64,000 nucleotides of DNA from Dechloromonas denitrificans (GCF_020510665.1 NZ_CP075187.1:2190501-2254500); one strand, 5' to 3'; numbered from the stretch's first letter, positions 34,971-44,053 are shown. Notes: a model not told the origin generated them from the letters alone. Made by a program: numbers and translations.

Positions 34971-36469
34971 TCGCCCTTCCTCAAGGCCCGCGACTTGACC
35001 ACATAATCACGCCCGATCTGTTTCCAGATGGCCGCCTCTTCACCAAGAGCCGCGGCCGTCCACGGGTTGGTCGCCAGCCAGCCAGCCGGCAGTTCAAGCA
35101 GGAAGCCGCTGCCGCTACGGGAAACCCGCCAATCCGGCAAAGCCCGGTCATCCCGCGTGCGATGCAAGAGCACGGCCAGCCGCAAACAGAAAACCAGCGT
35201 CCAGGCGCTGTCGACCGCAGGAATCGAGCCCAGCTTTTCAAGCTTGCCACGATGTCCGAGCACCAGCATGGCCAGGCGTGCCTGATCCTTTTTGGAGAAA
35301 CCCGGCATGTCGGCATAGGTCAGGATGTAGGCACCGTGCTTGTGGTAGGCGTTATGGGCCACCGAAATCCCGATTTCATGCAACCGGGTGGCCCAGGACA
35401 AAAACTGAACGTCAACTTCGCTCGGCGTACCTTCCGAAAGCTGGGTCAGCGCCGAAATCGCCGTTGCTTCCACCCGTTCGACCTGATCCGCTTCTACCTG
35501 ATAACGCCGACGAAACTGCTTGACGGTCGAATCACGCATATCGTGGTCATGAAAACGGCCAAGCAGGTCATAAAGCACGCCGAGACGCAAAGCACCATCG
35601 GCATAGGTCATGCGCTCCAGCCCCAACTCCTCGAAAATGGCTGACATGATCGCGATACCTCCCGGCAGAACCGGCAAACGATCACTGCGTACGCCCGGCA
35701 AATCAAGCGCTTCGGCGGACCCCGCCTTGATCAGCAAGGCACAAAGCTTATCCAGGCCTTCCCGGGTAATGCCACTTTCGCCATTCGGATTCATGCCGTT
35801 CATTTCGAGCACATCCGCAATCGCCCGTGCTGAACCGGAAGAACCAACCGCTTCCTTCCAGCCCAGACGCTGATAATCGTGGGCAATCAGTTCGATTTCC
35901 TTCGCTGCAGCAACCTGCGCCTCGCGCAAACGCTTCTTGTCGATTTTCCGATCCGGGAAAAACCGCTGGGTATAACTGACGCAGCCCATGTAAAGGGACT
36001 CCATCAGTTGCGGATCATGGCGTTTGCCGATAATGAATTCGGTCGACCCACCGCCGATATCAATGACCAGACGCTTGTGCGACGCAGAAGGCAAGGAGTG
36101 CGAGGCGCCGATGTAAATCAGGCGCGCTTCCTCCCGACCGGCAATGATTTCGATCGGAAAGCCAAGCGCCTCTTCCGCCAGCGGCAGAAACTCGGCAGCA
36201 TTTTTAGCCACTCGCAGCGTATTGGTGGCAACGACACGAACAGCCCCAGGATCAAGGCCGCGCAAACGCTCGCCGAAATTGCGCAAGGCCAGCAAGGCGC
36301 GTGCCTGCGATGGCGCATCCAGGCGCTTGTCGGCATTCAGCCCGGAAGCCAGCCGGACGGCAGACTTCATCGAATCCAGCGTATAAATCTGGTCATCGAC
36401 CACCCGACCAACCTGCAGGCGGAAGCTATTGGAGCCTAAATCAACTGCAGCGACTGTTTCGTAAATCAT
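34967..36469 (-). CDS. ppx: Exopolyphosphatase
   Basis: 500 residues from ATG 36469 (MIYETVAAVDLGSNSFRLQVG). Processively removes phosphate from polyphosphate ends; some family members hydrolyse pppGpp. ASKHA-fold motifs DLGSNSFRL, the glutamate of REEARLIYIG and VIDIGGGSTEFI, then an HD-like C-terminal domain (TRLHEIGISVAHNAYHKHGAYIL). First gene of a five-gene unit with the lipid transporter. A possible upstream start (36514) adds 15 unconvincing residues. Confidence 0.95.
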   Translation of the reverse strand: MIYETVAAVDLGSNSFRLQVGRVVDDQIYTLDSMKSAVRLASGLNADKRLDAPSQARALLALRNFGERLRGLDPGAVRVVATNTLRVAKNAAEFLPLAEEALGFPIEIIAGREEARLIYIGASHSLPSASHKRLVIDIGGGSTEFIIGKRHDPQLMESLYMGCVSYTQRFFPDRKIDKKRLREAQVAAAKEIELIAHDYQRLGWKEAVGSSGSARAIADVLEMNGMNPNGESGITREGLDKLCALLIKAGSAEALDLPGVRSDRLPVLPGGIAIMSAIFEELGLERMTYADGALRLGVLYDLLGRFHDHDMRDSTVKQFRRRYQVEADQVERVEATAISALTQLSEGTPSEVDVQFLSWATRLHEIGISVAHNAYHKHGAYILTYADMPGFSKKDQARLAMLVLGHRGKLEKLGSIPAVDSAWTLVFCLRLAVLLHRTRDDRALPDWRVSRSGSGFLLELPAGWLATNPWTAAALGEEAAIWKQIGRDYVVKSRALRKGE

Positions 36470-36545
36470 CAGTAAGGAACACGGGAAAGGTAGGACTGAC
36501 GGGCATTCTAACACCCACCCCCGGCATCAATTCTTACAGTTGAGG

Positions 36546-36580
36546 CGTAAAAAAACCCGCCGGCTTGCGTCGGCGGGTTT
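36546..36580 (-). terminator. Terminator after prpE
   Basis: Perfect 10-bp stem AAACCCGCCG / CGGCGGGTTT with an 8-nt loop, followed on the minus strand by TTTTTTTACG, just past the prpE stop. Confidence 0.93.
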
Positions 36581-36599
36581 GGATGAAGCACGAACCGGA

Positions 36600-38492
36600 T
36601 CAGCTGGCCAGTGCGTTCTTGATCTGTTCCAGCGTCGACGGATCATCGATCGTGGTCAGATCGCCTGGATCGCGACCTTCAGCCAAAGCCTGCAGCGAAC
36701 GGCGCAGCATCTTGCCGGAACGGGTCTTGGGCAAACCAGTCACGAAGTGCACGCGAGCCGGACGACCAATGGCCCCCAAAATGCCGTCGACCGTGGCAAA
36801 CACTTCCTTCTCCAGCGCCTTGACCAACTCGGGCGTTGCCACCTTGGAAGCATCCTTGACGACGGCGAATGCCATCGGCACCTGGCCCTTGAGCTTGTCT
36901 TCGACGCCAACCACGGCCACTTCGGCAATCGCCGCGTGGTTCTGGATGGCTTCCTCGATTTCACGGGTGCCCAGACGGTGACCGGCAACGTTGATCACGT
37001 CATCGGTACGACCGAGGATGGTGAAATAACCGTCATCGTCCTTGATCGCCCAATCGTAGGAGGAATAAACCAGCGGCTCCTTGAACAGGGTGAAATAGGT
37101 GCTGACGAAACGGTCGTCCTGACCCCAGACGGTGGACAGACAGCCAGGCGGCAACGGCGGGATGACCGCAGCAATGCCTTTTTCGTTGGCGCCGCACTCG
37201 GAGCCGTCTTCGCGGAAAATCTTCAGGTTGTAGCCGTAGACCGGGAAACTCGGCGAACCGAACTTGATCGGTGTCTTTTCCACACCCGGCAACGCAGCCA
37301 GCATCGGCCAACCGGTTTCAGTCTGCCAGTAGTTGTCGATGACCGGGATATTCAGCTCACCCATGAACCATTCGTGGGTCGGCTGATCAAGCGGCTCGCC
37401 GGCCATGAAAATATGCTTCAGGGTCGACAGGTCATACTTGTGCATGAAGGCCGGATCCTGCTTCTTCAGCACGCGGGCTGCCGTCGGTGCGGAGAACATG
37501 ACCGAGACCTTGTACTTCTCGACGATCTGCCACCAGATGCCGGCATCCGGACGCAGCGGCGTGCCTTCGTACATCACGGTGGCCATACCGGCAATCAGCG
37601 GGCCGTAGATGATGTAAGAGTGACCGACCACCCAGCCGATATCGGAGGTCGAGAAGAAGGTTTCACCCTCGCCACCGCAGTAGATGTGCTTCATGGTCGA
37701 GGCCAGTGCCACAGCATAACCGCCGGTATCGCGCTGCACGCCCTTCGGCTTGCCGGTCGTCCCGGAGGTATACAGGATGTAGGACGGCTCGTTCGATTCC
37801 AGCCATTCGCACGGCACCTGGGCATCCATGAACTTGGCGCGTTCGGTCGCGTAATCAACGTCGCGACCAGCCACCTTGTTGAATTCCTTGTCCAGACCAC
37901 GGTCGACCATCAGCACCTTGGCCGGCTTGTGTTCGGCCAGTTCGATGGCTTCATCGAGCAGATGCTTGTAGGGCACGGCCTTGCCGCCGCGCATGCCGGC
38001 ATCGGCAGAAACGATCAGCACCGGCTTGGCATCGTCGATGCGGGTGGCCAGCGAGCCGGAAGCGAAGCCACCGAAGACCACCGAGTGGATGGCGCCGATG
38101 CGGGTTGCAGCCAGGATGGCGAAGGTTGCCTGGGCGATCATCGGCATGTAGATCAGGACGCGGTCGCCCTTCTTGACGCCGAGGCTTTGGTAAATCGCCG
38201 CCATACGCTCGATTTCACGCTGCAGCTCGGCAAAGCTGTAAACCGTTTCTTCATCGGTTTCAGTCGAAATGAAGATCAGCGCACGATCGTTCGGGCGCTT
38301 GGCCGCGTGACGATCAACCGCGTTGTAGCAAAGATTGGTCTTGCCGCCGACGAACCATTTGGCAAACGGGGGACGCGAGTAGTCGCATACCTGGGTAAAC
38401 GGTTCCTTCCAGTCAACGAGTTGGGCCTGTTCGGTCCAGAACTCATTCGGTTTTTCAATGGAATACTGATGAAATTCCTTGTAAGTCGCCAT
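36600..38492 (-). CDS. prpE: Propionyl-CoA synthetase
   Basis: 630 residues, acyl-CoA synthetase of the acetate/propionate branch. YILYTSGTTGKPKGV is the AMP-binding P-loop, VIDNYWQTETGWPML is the PrpE-type version of the A5 motif, and RTRSGKMLRR contains the C-terminal catalytic lysine, a target for reversible acetylation in relatives. Activates propionate (possibly acetate) to the CoA ester. Downstream of the acuI-like and response-regulator genes on the same strand. Confidence 0.94.
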   Translation of the reverse strand: MATYKEFHQYSIEKPNEFWTEQAQLVDWKEPFTQVCDYSRPPFAKWFVGGKTNLCYNAVDRHAAKRPNDRALIFISTETDEETVYSFAELQREIERMAAIYQSLGVKKGDRVLIYMPMIAQATFAILAATRIGAIHSVVFGGFASGSLATRIDDAKPVLIVSADAGMRGGKAVPYKHLLDEAIELAEHKPAKVLMVDRGLDKEFNKVAGRDVDYATERAKFMDAQVPCEWLESNEPSYILYTSGTTGKPKGVQRDTGGYAVALASTMKHIYCGGEGETFFSTSDIGWVVGHSYIIYGPLIAGMATVMYEGTPLRPDAGIWWQIVEKYKVSVMFSAPTAARVLKKQDPAFMHKYDLSTLKHIFMAGEPLDQPTHEWFMGELNIPVIDNYWQTETGWPMLAALPGVEKTPIKFGSPSFPVYGYNLKIFREDGSECGANEKGIAAVIPPLPPGCLSTVWGQDDRFVSTYFTLFKEPLVYSSYDWAIKDDDGYFTILGRTDDVINVAGHRLGTREIEEAIQNHAAIAEVAVVGVEDKLKGQVPMAFAVVKDASKVATPELVKALEKEVFATVDGILGAIGRPARVHFVTGLPKTRSGKMLRRSLQALAEGRDPGDLTTIDDPSTLEQIKNALAS

Positions 38493-38540
38493 ACAACTCC
38501 CTCAAGTTAGGTTTTCCTGCACAACAAAATAAAGATCGGG

Positions 38541-39659
38541 CTATTGTTTTTTCCCTGCCCGCTCTATGAAACGCTGCTCGATACCGGCCATTGGCAAGGC
38601 CAGATCAAATTCACTGTCGATAATCCGCAAAAGCGGCAGCAACTGCTCGCCAAGTGCGCCCAGGTGCGGCAATACAGCCTCGCGCCGCCCTGCTGCAAGT
38701 AATTCAAGGGCATGCTGGATCGAGATGGAATTGGGAATCGCCGGCGCAGCCCCCGGTGCAACAATGCGATTTCCACCGACCCCCATGGCTTCCTGGGTTC
38801 GCAGGGCGGCCAGATCGAGCATGGCACCGGCGGAGGCGACCCGATCCATCGGTACGCCCGCCAGGCCGATACTCACGGTCAACGCCACACTCTCGCCACG
38901 CACAGTCAGGCGCGCCACCTCAACAGCCTGACGAACCCGCTCGGCAAAAGCGGCACAAAATGCAGCGGATGTCCCGGGAGAAACGATGGCGAACTGCCCC
39001 GGCAAGAAATGGCCCAGACTATCTTCCTGACGCATTTTCCCGGCCAACATCCGGGCAAAACGCGCACCAACCTGCCCGGCAACGTCTTCACCAAGACGAT
39101 CAACCAGCGCTGCATAACCGTCAAAGGCAAGCACCATCACGCTCATATCGACACCGTGACGGGCAGAATGGGAAAGCGCCTGGGCAATTTGCAGTTCGAG
39201 ATACTTCCGAGTAAAAAAGCCACTCTCCGGGTCCTGAACCAGGCTTTCGCGCGAGATTTCAAGTGATGCCCGGGCATCCGACAAGGCCAGCAGATGATTC
39301 AGCCGTAACAGGATCTCGGCACTGCCTGCCCCTTTGGCGATAAAGTCCGAAACACCAAGGGAACTGGCACGCAGGCGCTCTTCTTCGCCCTCCTCACCGG
39401 AAACGAGGATGAAGGGAAGTTGCTGCAGACGCCTCAATCGCGAGGCTCGAACACGCTCAAGTAGCTGGAATCCGTCCAGCTTCGGCATCTGCAGATCGGA
39501 AATGACCGCCAGGATCGAGTGATCGAGTACCAGGGTTTGCCAGGCAGACTCGCCATTCTCCTCTTCACGCACGTCATAGATACCCTTCAGGTGGTGAGCC
39601 AGCGAAGCCCTCACCACTTTCGAATCATCCACAACAAGAATGCGAGGCAGGTTTGCCAC
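38541..39659 (-). CDS. Response regulator with receiver and degenerate GGDEF domains
   Basis: 372 residues from GTG 39659 (VANLPRILVVDDSKVVR); longer readings run through the upstream gene. Receiver domain about 6-122: acidic pocket DD near the N terminus, phospho-acceptor Asp55 (ISDLQMPKLDG) and Lys109. A GGDEF-like fold follows (about 145-300: GFFTRKYLELQIAQAL), but the catalytic loop reads LPGQF (219-223), so it should not make c-di-GMP. The tail (310-372) is unassigned. Lies 1 nt after the acuI-like stop and 48 nt before prpE. Confidence 0.85.
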   Translation of the reverse strand: MANLPRILVVDDSKVVRASLAHHLKGIYDVREEENGESAWQTLVLDHSILAVISDLQMPKLDGFQLLERVRASRLRRLQQLPFILVSGEEGEEERLRASSLGVSDFIAKGAGSAEILLRLNHLLALSDARASLEISRESLVQDPESGFFTRKYLELQIAQALSHSARHGVDMSVMVLAFDGYAALVDRLGEDVAGQVGARFARMLAGKMRQEDSLGHFLPGQFAIVSPGTSAAFCAAFAERVRQAVEVARLTVRGESVALTVSIGLAGVPMDRVASAGAMLDLAALRTQEAMGVGGNRIVAPGAAPAIPNSISIQHALELLAAGRREAVLPHLGALGEQLLPLLRIIDSEFDLALPMAGIEQRFIERAGKKQ

Positions 39660-39660
39660 C

Positions 39661-40656
39661 TCAGCCTCCTGCGATCTCGACGACAACCCGGCCACGAGCT
39701 TTTCCGGCAACAAATTCAGTGAAGGTGGCCGGCAAATCATCAAGCGCAATCCGGCGAGCCATTGATGCCAGGTGAGGCGGGCGCAAATCTGTCGCCAGCC
39801 GCTGCCAGACACCGCTGCGATAAGGTTCGCGGATATATCCGGAATCAATACCCAGCAATGACACGCCCCGCAGGATGAACGGTGCAACCGTCGTATTGAG
39901 CGACATGCTGGCAGCCAGGCCGATGCTGGCGATTGTTCCGCCCTGCTCCATGGTGCTTGCAATCCAGGCCAGCACATCGCCTCCCAGGTTATCAACCGCG
40001 CCAGCCCAGCGGCCTTTGTCGAGCGGACGTATCTTGGTCAGATCGAGATTCTGGCGGAGCATCACTTCGCGAGCCCCCAGGCTGCGCAAGTAATCAGCCT
40101 CGCTTTCCTTTCCGGTCAGCGCAACAACGTGATAGCCCAGCCTGGCCAGCATGTCGACCGCCAGACTGCCGACGCCCCCCGTCGACCCCGTGACGATGAC
40201 CGGTCCGTTTTCCGGACGCAAACGATTCTCTTCCATCCGCACAATACCAAGTGCAGCAGTAAAGCCCGCCGTCCCCAGTGCCATGGATTCAAACAAGGAA
40301 AGCCCCGGCGGCAGCGGCACCACCCAGTCGCCCGGAACACGGGCGATTTCAGCATAGCCCCCGTGGTGAGCGACACCGATATCAAAGCTTGTCGCGATGA
40401 CTTGATCACCTGCCTTGAAACGTGCATCGACACTATCGATCACCGTCCCGCAAAGATCGATCCCTCCGACGCACGGAAAGCGGCGGATGATTTTTCCTGC
40501 GCCGGTCGCCGCCAAAGCGTCTTTGTAGTTGACGCTGGAATAGGCAACGCGAATGGTGACGGAGCCACTATCCAGCTGGCTTTCATCCATCTGGACGAAG
40601 CTGCTGCTTACCTTGCCATCCTGCTGTTCAATCAACAGAGCCTTGAACGAATTCAT
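39661..40656 (-). CDS. Acryloyl-CoA reductase-like MDR oxidoreductase (YhdH/AcuI family)
   Basis: 331 residues from the ATG giving MNSFKALLIEQQDGK. Zinc-independent medium-chain dehydrogenase/reductase: YSSVNYKDALAATGAGKIIRRFPCVGGIDLCG (YhdH/AcuI N-terminal signature) and VTGSTGGVGSLAVDMLARLGYHVVALTGK (NADPH fold). AcuI enzymes reduce toxic acryloyl-CoA to propionyl-CoA. The proximity to prpE, another propionyl-CoA-forming enzyme, supports this role (inference). A palindrome lies upstream. Confidence 0.87.
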   Translation of the reverse strand: MNSFKALLIEQQDGKVSSSFVQMDESQLDSGSVTIRVAYSSVNYKDALAATGAGKIIRRFPCVGGIDLCGTVIDSVDARFKAGDQVIATSFDIGVAHHGGYAEIARVPGDWVVPLPPGLSLFESMALGTAGFTAALGIVRMEENRLRPENGPVIVTGSTGGVGSLAVDMLARLGYHVVALTGKESEADYLRSLGAREVMLRQNLDLTKIRPLDKGRWAGAVDNLGGDVLAWIASTMEQGGTIASIGLAASMSLNTTVAPFILRGVSLLGIDSGYIREPYRSGVWQRLATDLRPPHLASMARRIALDDLPATFTEFVAGKARGRVVVEIAGG

Positions 40657-40690
40657 TGCTTTTCTCACTCCACGGGAAAATAAATTGTAA

Positions 40691-40711
40691 TTCATAATTA
40701 CGGATTATGAA
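40691..40711. promoter_or_regulatory. 21-bp palindrome between the acuI-like and NlpC/P60 genes
   Basis: Perfect inverted repeat TTCATAAT-N5-ATTATGAA, 35 bp ahead of the acuI-like start and 69 bp ahead of the NlpC/P60 start. AT-rich, in the right place for an operator of either divergent gene; no regulator is nearby. Confidence 0.55.
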
Positions 40712-40779
40712 CAGCGTTACATCGGTCAAACGTGTCGGCAACTTTACAGTTAAGCGTTTTTGAAATACATTCCACGGCT

Positions 40780-41289
40780 ATGCGTAAAGTTCTATCTCCC
40801 GTACTGCTCGTTGCGGCCCTTCTCGTGGGCGGCACAGGGGCATCCGCAGCAGCGGAACAGTTGCGCAAACCCGAGGAACAACTTTCTTTCTTCGAACGTT
40901 ACACCAACGCTGCGCAGGATGTCATCCTGCAAGGCTTGAAGCTGGTCGGCGTTCGTTATCGCCTCGGTGGCAACAATGAAGACAGCGGCCTGGACTGCAG
41001 CGGCTTTGTTCGCCTGGTGTTCAAGGACAGCATTGGCGCATCCCTGCCACGCACGGCACGCGAAATGAGCGAAGTCGGCGAAAAAATCGATACCAGCCAG
41101 CTCAAACCCGGCGATCTCGTCTTTTTCAACACGATGCGCCGGACTTTCTCGCATGTCGGCATTTACCTCGGTGACAACCACTTCCTGCATGCACCGCGCA
41201 CAGGCGCCGAAGTGCGTGTGGAAAGCATGGAAAACAGTTACTGGGTACAGCGCTACAACGGCGCCCGACGAATCATCGAAGGCAACTGA
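40780..41289 (+). CDS. NlpC/P60-family cell-wall peptidase, secreted
   Basis: 169 residues from the ATG that gives a signal peptide (MRKVLSPVLLVAALLVGGTGASAA). NlpC/P60 catalytic Cys in LDCSGFVRLVF, His in FSHVGIYLGD and third polar residue in FLHAPRTG. Expected to cut D-Glu-mesoDAP bonds in periplasmic peptidoglycan. A longer reading from 40732 is unlikely. Its terminator stem carries the IS insertion at 41313. Confidence 0.93.
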   Translation: MRKVLSPVLLVAALLVGGTGASAAAEQLRKPEEQLSFFERYTNAAQDVILQGLKLVGVRYRLGGNNEDSGLDCSGFVRLVFKDSIGASLPRTAREMSEVGEKIDTSQLKPGDLVFFNTMRRTFSHVGIYLGDNHFLHAPRTGAEVRVESMENSYWVQRYNGARRIIEGN

Positions 41290-41292
41290 AAC

Positions 41293-41312
41293 AAGCGGCA
41301 AATATGCCGCTT
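41293..41312. repeat. Left 20-bp target duplication (palindromic stem)
   Basis: AAGCGGCA-N4-TGCCGCTT, directly abutting the left IS end, identical to 42914-42933. It is the stem of the NlpC/P60 gene's terminator, here lacking its T tract. Confidence 0.85.
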
Positions 41313-42913
41313 CAGACCGCTGACAAAGCCTCCAAGCGATTGGGGGCTTTATTTTTTATAATGCAGGCATGCTCAAACCTGCCTACCCTGCCCAAACGGA
41401 ACTGGAGATGGTGACGTTGGAGCAATTGGTCCCGAAAGACCACTTGCTCCGGCTGCTCGACCAGCACATCCGGTTTGATTTCATTCGTGAAGCGACCCAG
41501 CACCTGTATTGCGAGAACAATGGCCGACCCGCGATTGATCCGGTGGTGTTGTTCAAGATGTTGTTCATTGGCTACTTGTTTGGGATTCGCTCCGAGCGAC
41601 GGCTGGTGAAGGAAATAGAGGTCAATGTGGCTTACCGCTGGTTTCTCGGCTTTCGACTGACGGACAAAGTGCCGGATGCCTCGACGCTGTCGCAGAATCG
41701 CCGTCGCCGCTTTGTCGGGACGGACATTGAGCAACGCATCTTCGACGGGATTGTCGAGCAAGCCATTGAGCATAAGCTGATTGGCGGGCGGGTGCTTTAC
41801 ACGGACAGCACGCATCTGAAGGCGAATGCCAACAAACGGCATTTTGAGGTGCATCAGGTCGAGCAAACCCCTGCGGCCTACCTGGCCGAACTGGATGCAG
41901 CCATCGAAACGGACCGAGCCGCCGCGGGCAAGAAGCCGCTCAAGCGTGATGACGATGATTCGACACCGCCGATGAAGGAGGTCAAGGTCAGCACGGTCGA
42001 TCCCGACGCAGGTTTCATGGCCCGCGACAACAAGCCGACCGGCTTCTTCTATCTGGATCACCGGACTGTCGATGGCGTGCATGCTTTGATCGTCGATACC
42101 CATGTCACGCCGGGCAATGTCCATGACAGCCAGCCCTACCTTGCCCGCCTGGATCGGGTCATGGAGCGCTTTGATCTGGCCGTGGGCGCCGTCGGGCTGG
42201 ATGCCGGGTATTTCACCCCGCAAGTCTGCAAGGGCATTCTCGAGCGGGCACTGTTCGGGGTGATGGGCTACAAGCGACCCACACACCGCGATGGCTATTT
42301 CTACAAACGGGACTATCTCTACGATGCGGTCCAGGACTGCTACCGCTGCCCGGCCGGGGAGGTTCTACCGTACCGGACGACCAACCGGCTGGGTTATCGC
42401 GAATACGCCTCGAACCCGGCGCGGTGTGCCGATTGCGGCGTGCGCGGGCAATGCACGCAGAGCCGGAACCATCAGAAGCTCGTGACCCGGCATCTCTGGG
42501 AAGGTTTCAAGGAAGCGATCAACGCCAATCGCCTGAGCGACCTGGGCAAACGGCTGTACGCCCGGCGCAAGGAAACAGTGGAGCGCAGCTTTGCCGATGC
42601 CAAGGAGTTGCATGGCCACCGTTACGCTCGCTTCCGTGGCTTGGCCAAGGTGCAGGCGCAGTGCCTGCTCTCGGCGGCCTGTCAGAACATGAAGAAGATG
42701 GCCCTGCTGCTGGCCCGCAAGGCGGCAGCCTTATTGGCCAAAATCCTCGCACGAACCCGTTTTGCCGCCCCATTCGCCCGCCATCTTTGGCAGATCGGGG
42801 TTCCTAACCTGAATTTCAGAATCCGCCTCGCTTCGGCTTGAAGCCAGGAGTCTCCCTGATTTCCAACCAGAAAAACAAACCCCCCGAAAAATCGGGGGTT
42901 CGTCAGCAGTCTG
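41313..42913 (+). mobile_element. IS1182-family insertion sequence, 1601 bp
   Basis: Bounded by imperfect inverted repeats starting CAGACCGCTGAC (left) and CAGACTGCTGAC (right, read inward) and flanked by identical 20-bp palindromic sequences. Carries one intact transposase gene. A hairpin near the left end (AAAGCCTCC / GGGGGCTTT then ATTTTTTA) and one near the right end (CCCCCCGA / TCGGGGG) look like terminators that insulate the element. Intact ends and gene suggest a recent, possibly active insertion. Confidence 0.9.
41369..42841 (+). CDS. Transposase, IS1182 family
   Basis: 490 residues, full length. N-terminal domain MLKPAYPAQTELEMVTLEQL and RPAIDPVVLFKMLFIGYLFGIRSERRL; DDE acids probably in LYTDSTHLKANANK, VGLDAGYFTP and ETVERSFADAKELHGHRYARFRGL. 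A Cys cluster (CYRCPAGE, CADCGVRGQC) lies before the last segment, as usual in this family. A perfect TATAAT ends 6 nt before the ATG, so the message may be leaderless. Confidence 0.93.
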   Translation: MLKPAYPAQTELEMVTLEQLVPKDHLLRLLDQHIRFDFIREATQHLYCENNGRPAIDPVVLFKMLFIGYLFGIRSERRLVKEIEVNVAYRWFLGFRLTDKVPDASTLSQNRRRRFVGTDIEQRIFDGIVEQAIEHKLIGGRVLYTDSTHLKANANKRHFEVHQVEQTPAAYLAELDAAIETDRAAAGKKPLKRDDDDSTPPMKEVKVSTVDPDAGFMARDNKPTGFFYLDHRTVDGVHALIVDTHVTPGNVHDSQPYLARLDRVMERFDLAVGAVGLDAGYFTPQVCKGILERALFGVMGYKRPTHRDGYFYKRDYLYDAVQDCYRCPAGEVLPYRTTNRLGYREYASNPARCADCGVRGQCTQSRNHQKLVTRHLWEGFKEAINANRLSDLGKRLYARRKETVERSFADAKELHGHRYARFRGLAKVQAQCLLSAACQNMKKMALLLARKAAALLAKILARTRFAAPFARHLWQIGVPNLNFRIRLASA

Positions 42914-42939
42914 AAGCGGCAAATATGCCGCTTTTTTTC
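42914..42939 (+). terminator. Right target copy with T tract: original NlpC/P60 terminator
   Basis: Second copy of the 20-bp palindrome (42914-42933) running into TTTTTCG, giving an 8-bp stem, 4-nt loop and T run. This is the terminator as it existed before the insertion. Confidence 0.85.
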
Positions 42940-42959
42940 GCCCTGCCCTGCCCACGATC

Positions 42960-42978
42960 AATAACGTTTCTCATTTAC
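42960..42978. promoter_or_regulatory. Candidate Fur box upstream of fbpA
   Basis: 12 of 19 positions match the classical Fur consensus (GATAATGATAATCATTATC), about 60 bp ahead of the ferric-binding protein start. Iron control is expected for this gene; the match is modest. Confidence 0.4.
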
Positions 42979-43036
42979 AGAAATAGCTGACAGCAGGTAG
43001 ACTCGTGCCATCTCTATCCCTTCGTCAGGTTTTCTC

Positions 43037-44053
43037 ATGAAGCAGCCCCTCTCACTGATTGCCGCCGCACTTCTCGCCCTGATCAACCCTGCTCAAGCAG
43101 AAGAAAAGATCCTGAATCTTTATTCGGCACGACATTACCAGACAGACGAAGCACTCTACGCCAACTTTACCCAGCAAACCGGCATCAAGATCAATCGCAT
43201 CGAGGGCAAGGAAGACGAACTGCTGGAGCGTATCAAAAACGAGGGCAGCAACAGCCCGGCCGATATTTTCCTGACCGTCGACGCCGCGCGTCTGGCCAAG
43301 GCACACGAACTGGGTATTTTTGCCAACGTCACGTCAAAAGTGCTCGATAGCCGCCTCCCGGCTCATTTGCGCACCGAAGACTGGTTTTCCTTTTCAACCC
43401 GGGCGCGCGTCATTGTGTACAACAAGACCGGTGTAAAGGCCGAGGATGTCCAGAACTACGAAGACCTGGCCAATCCGAAGCTCAAGGGCAAACTTTGTTC
43501 ACGCTCGGGCTCGCACCCCTACAACCTGTCGCTGATGGCTTCGATCATCGCCCACCAGGGTGAAGCCAAGGCGGAAGAACTGGCCCGCGGCATGGTGGCA
43601 AATTTTGCCCGTACGCCGAAAGGCGGGGATACCGATCAAATCAAGGCGGTCGCAGCCGGTGAATGCGGCGTTGCCCTGTCGAATACTTACTATGTTGCCC
43701 GAATGCTGCGGTCAACCAAGCCGGAAGAGCAAAAAGCAATGGAAAAAATCGGCGTCATCTGGCCGAACCAAAGCACCACCGGCACCCATATCAATGTGTC
43801 TGGCGGCGGCATGCTGAAAACGGCGCCGCACAAAGAGGCGGCCGTCAAATTCCTCGAATACCTGGCATCGGATGCTGCACAACGCTATTTTGCCGATGGC
43901 AACAATGAATGGCCGGCAGTTGATGGCATCAAGGTCAGCAACCCGGCACTCGACAGCCTGGGCAAATTCAAGGCCGACAAATTGCCGGTCAAAAATCTGG
44001 CGATGTACCAGACTAAAGCACAAATGATTTTTGATCGGGCCGGCTTCAAATAA
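43037..44053 (+). CDS. fbpA: Ferric iron ABC transporter, periplasmic binding protein
   Basis: 338 residues with signal peptide MKQPLSLIAAALLALINPAQA. Class of Fe3+-binding proteins (FbpA/FutA): LNLYSARHYQTDEALYANFTQQTGI at the N terminus, LTVDAARL, and GVALSNTYYVARML with the paired tyrosines that ligate iron in relatives. Works with fbpB and fbpC, encoded 0.7-2.5 kb away but separated by an ankyrin gene and in different orientations. Confidence 0.93.
   Translation: MKQPLSLIAAALLALINPAQAEEKILNLYSARHYQTDEALYANFTQQTGIKINRIEGKEDELLERIKNEGSNSPADIFLTVDAARLAKAHELGIFANVTSKVLDSRLPAHLRTEDWFSFSTRARVIVYNKTGVKAEDVQNYEDLANPKLKGKLCSRSGSHPYNLSLMASIIAHQGEAKAEELARGMVANFARTPKGGDTDQIKAVAAGECGVALSNTYYVARMLRSTKPEEQKAMEKIGVIWPNQSTTGTHINVSGGGMLKTAPHKEAAVKFLEYLASDAAQRYFADGNNEWPAVDGIKVSNPALDSLGKFKADKLPVKNLAMYQTKAQMIFDRAGFK
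43704..43716 (+). repeat. Dispersed word variant TGCTGCGGTCAAC
   Basis: One mismatch to the consensus, inside fbpA, co-directional, read as MLRST (a fifth frame). Confidence 0.6.

Noticed and set aside
36540..38510. 656-codon plus-strand frame opposite prpE
   Set aside because: Antisense shadow of a clear PrpE; the product is His/Arg/Gln-rich without domains.
41312..42286. 324-codon minus-strand frame inside the insertion sequence
   Set aside because: Antisense to the transposase; no similarity to a known accessory IS protein.
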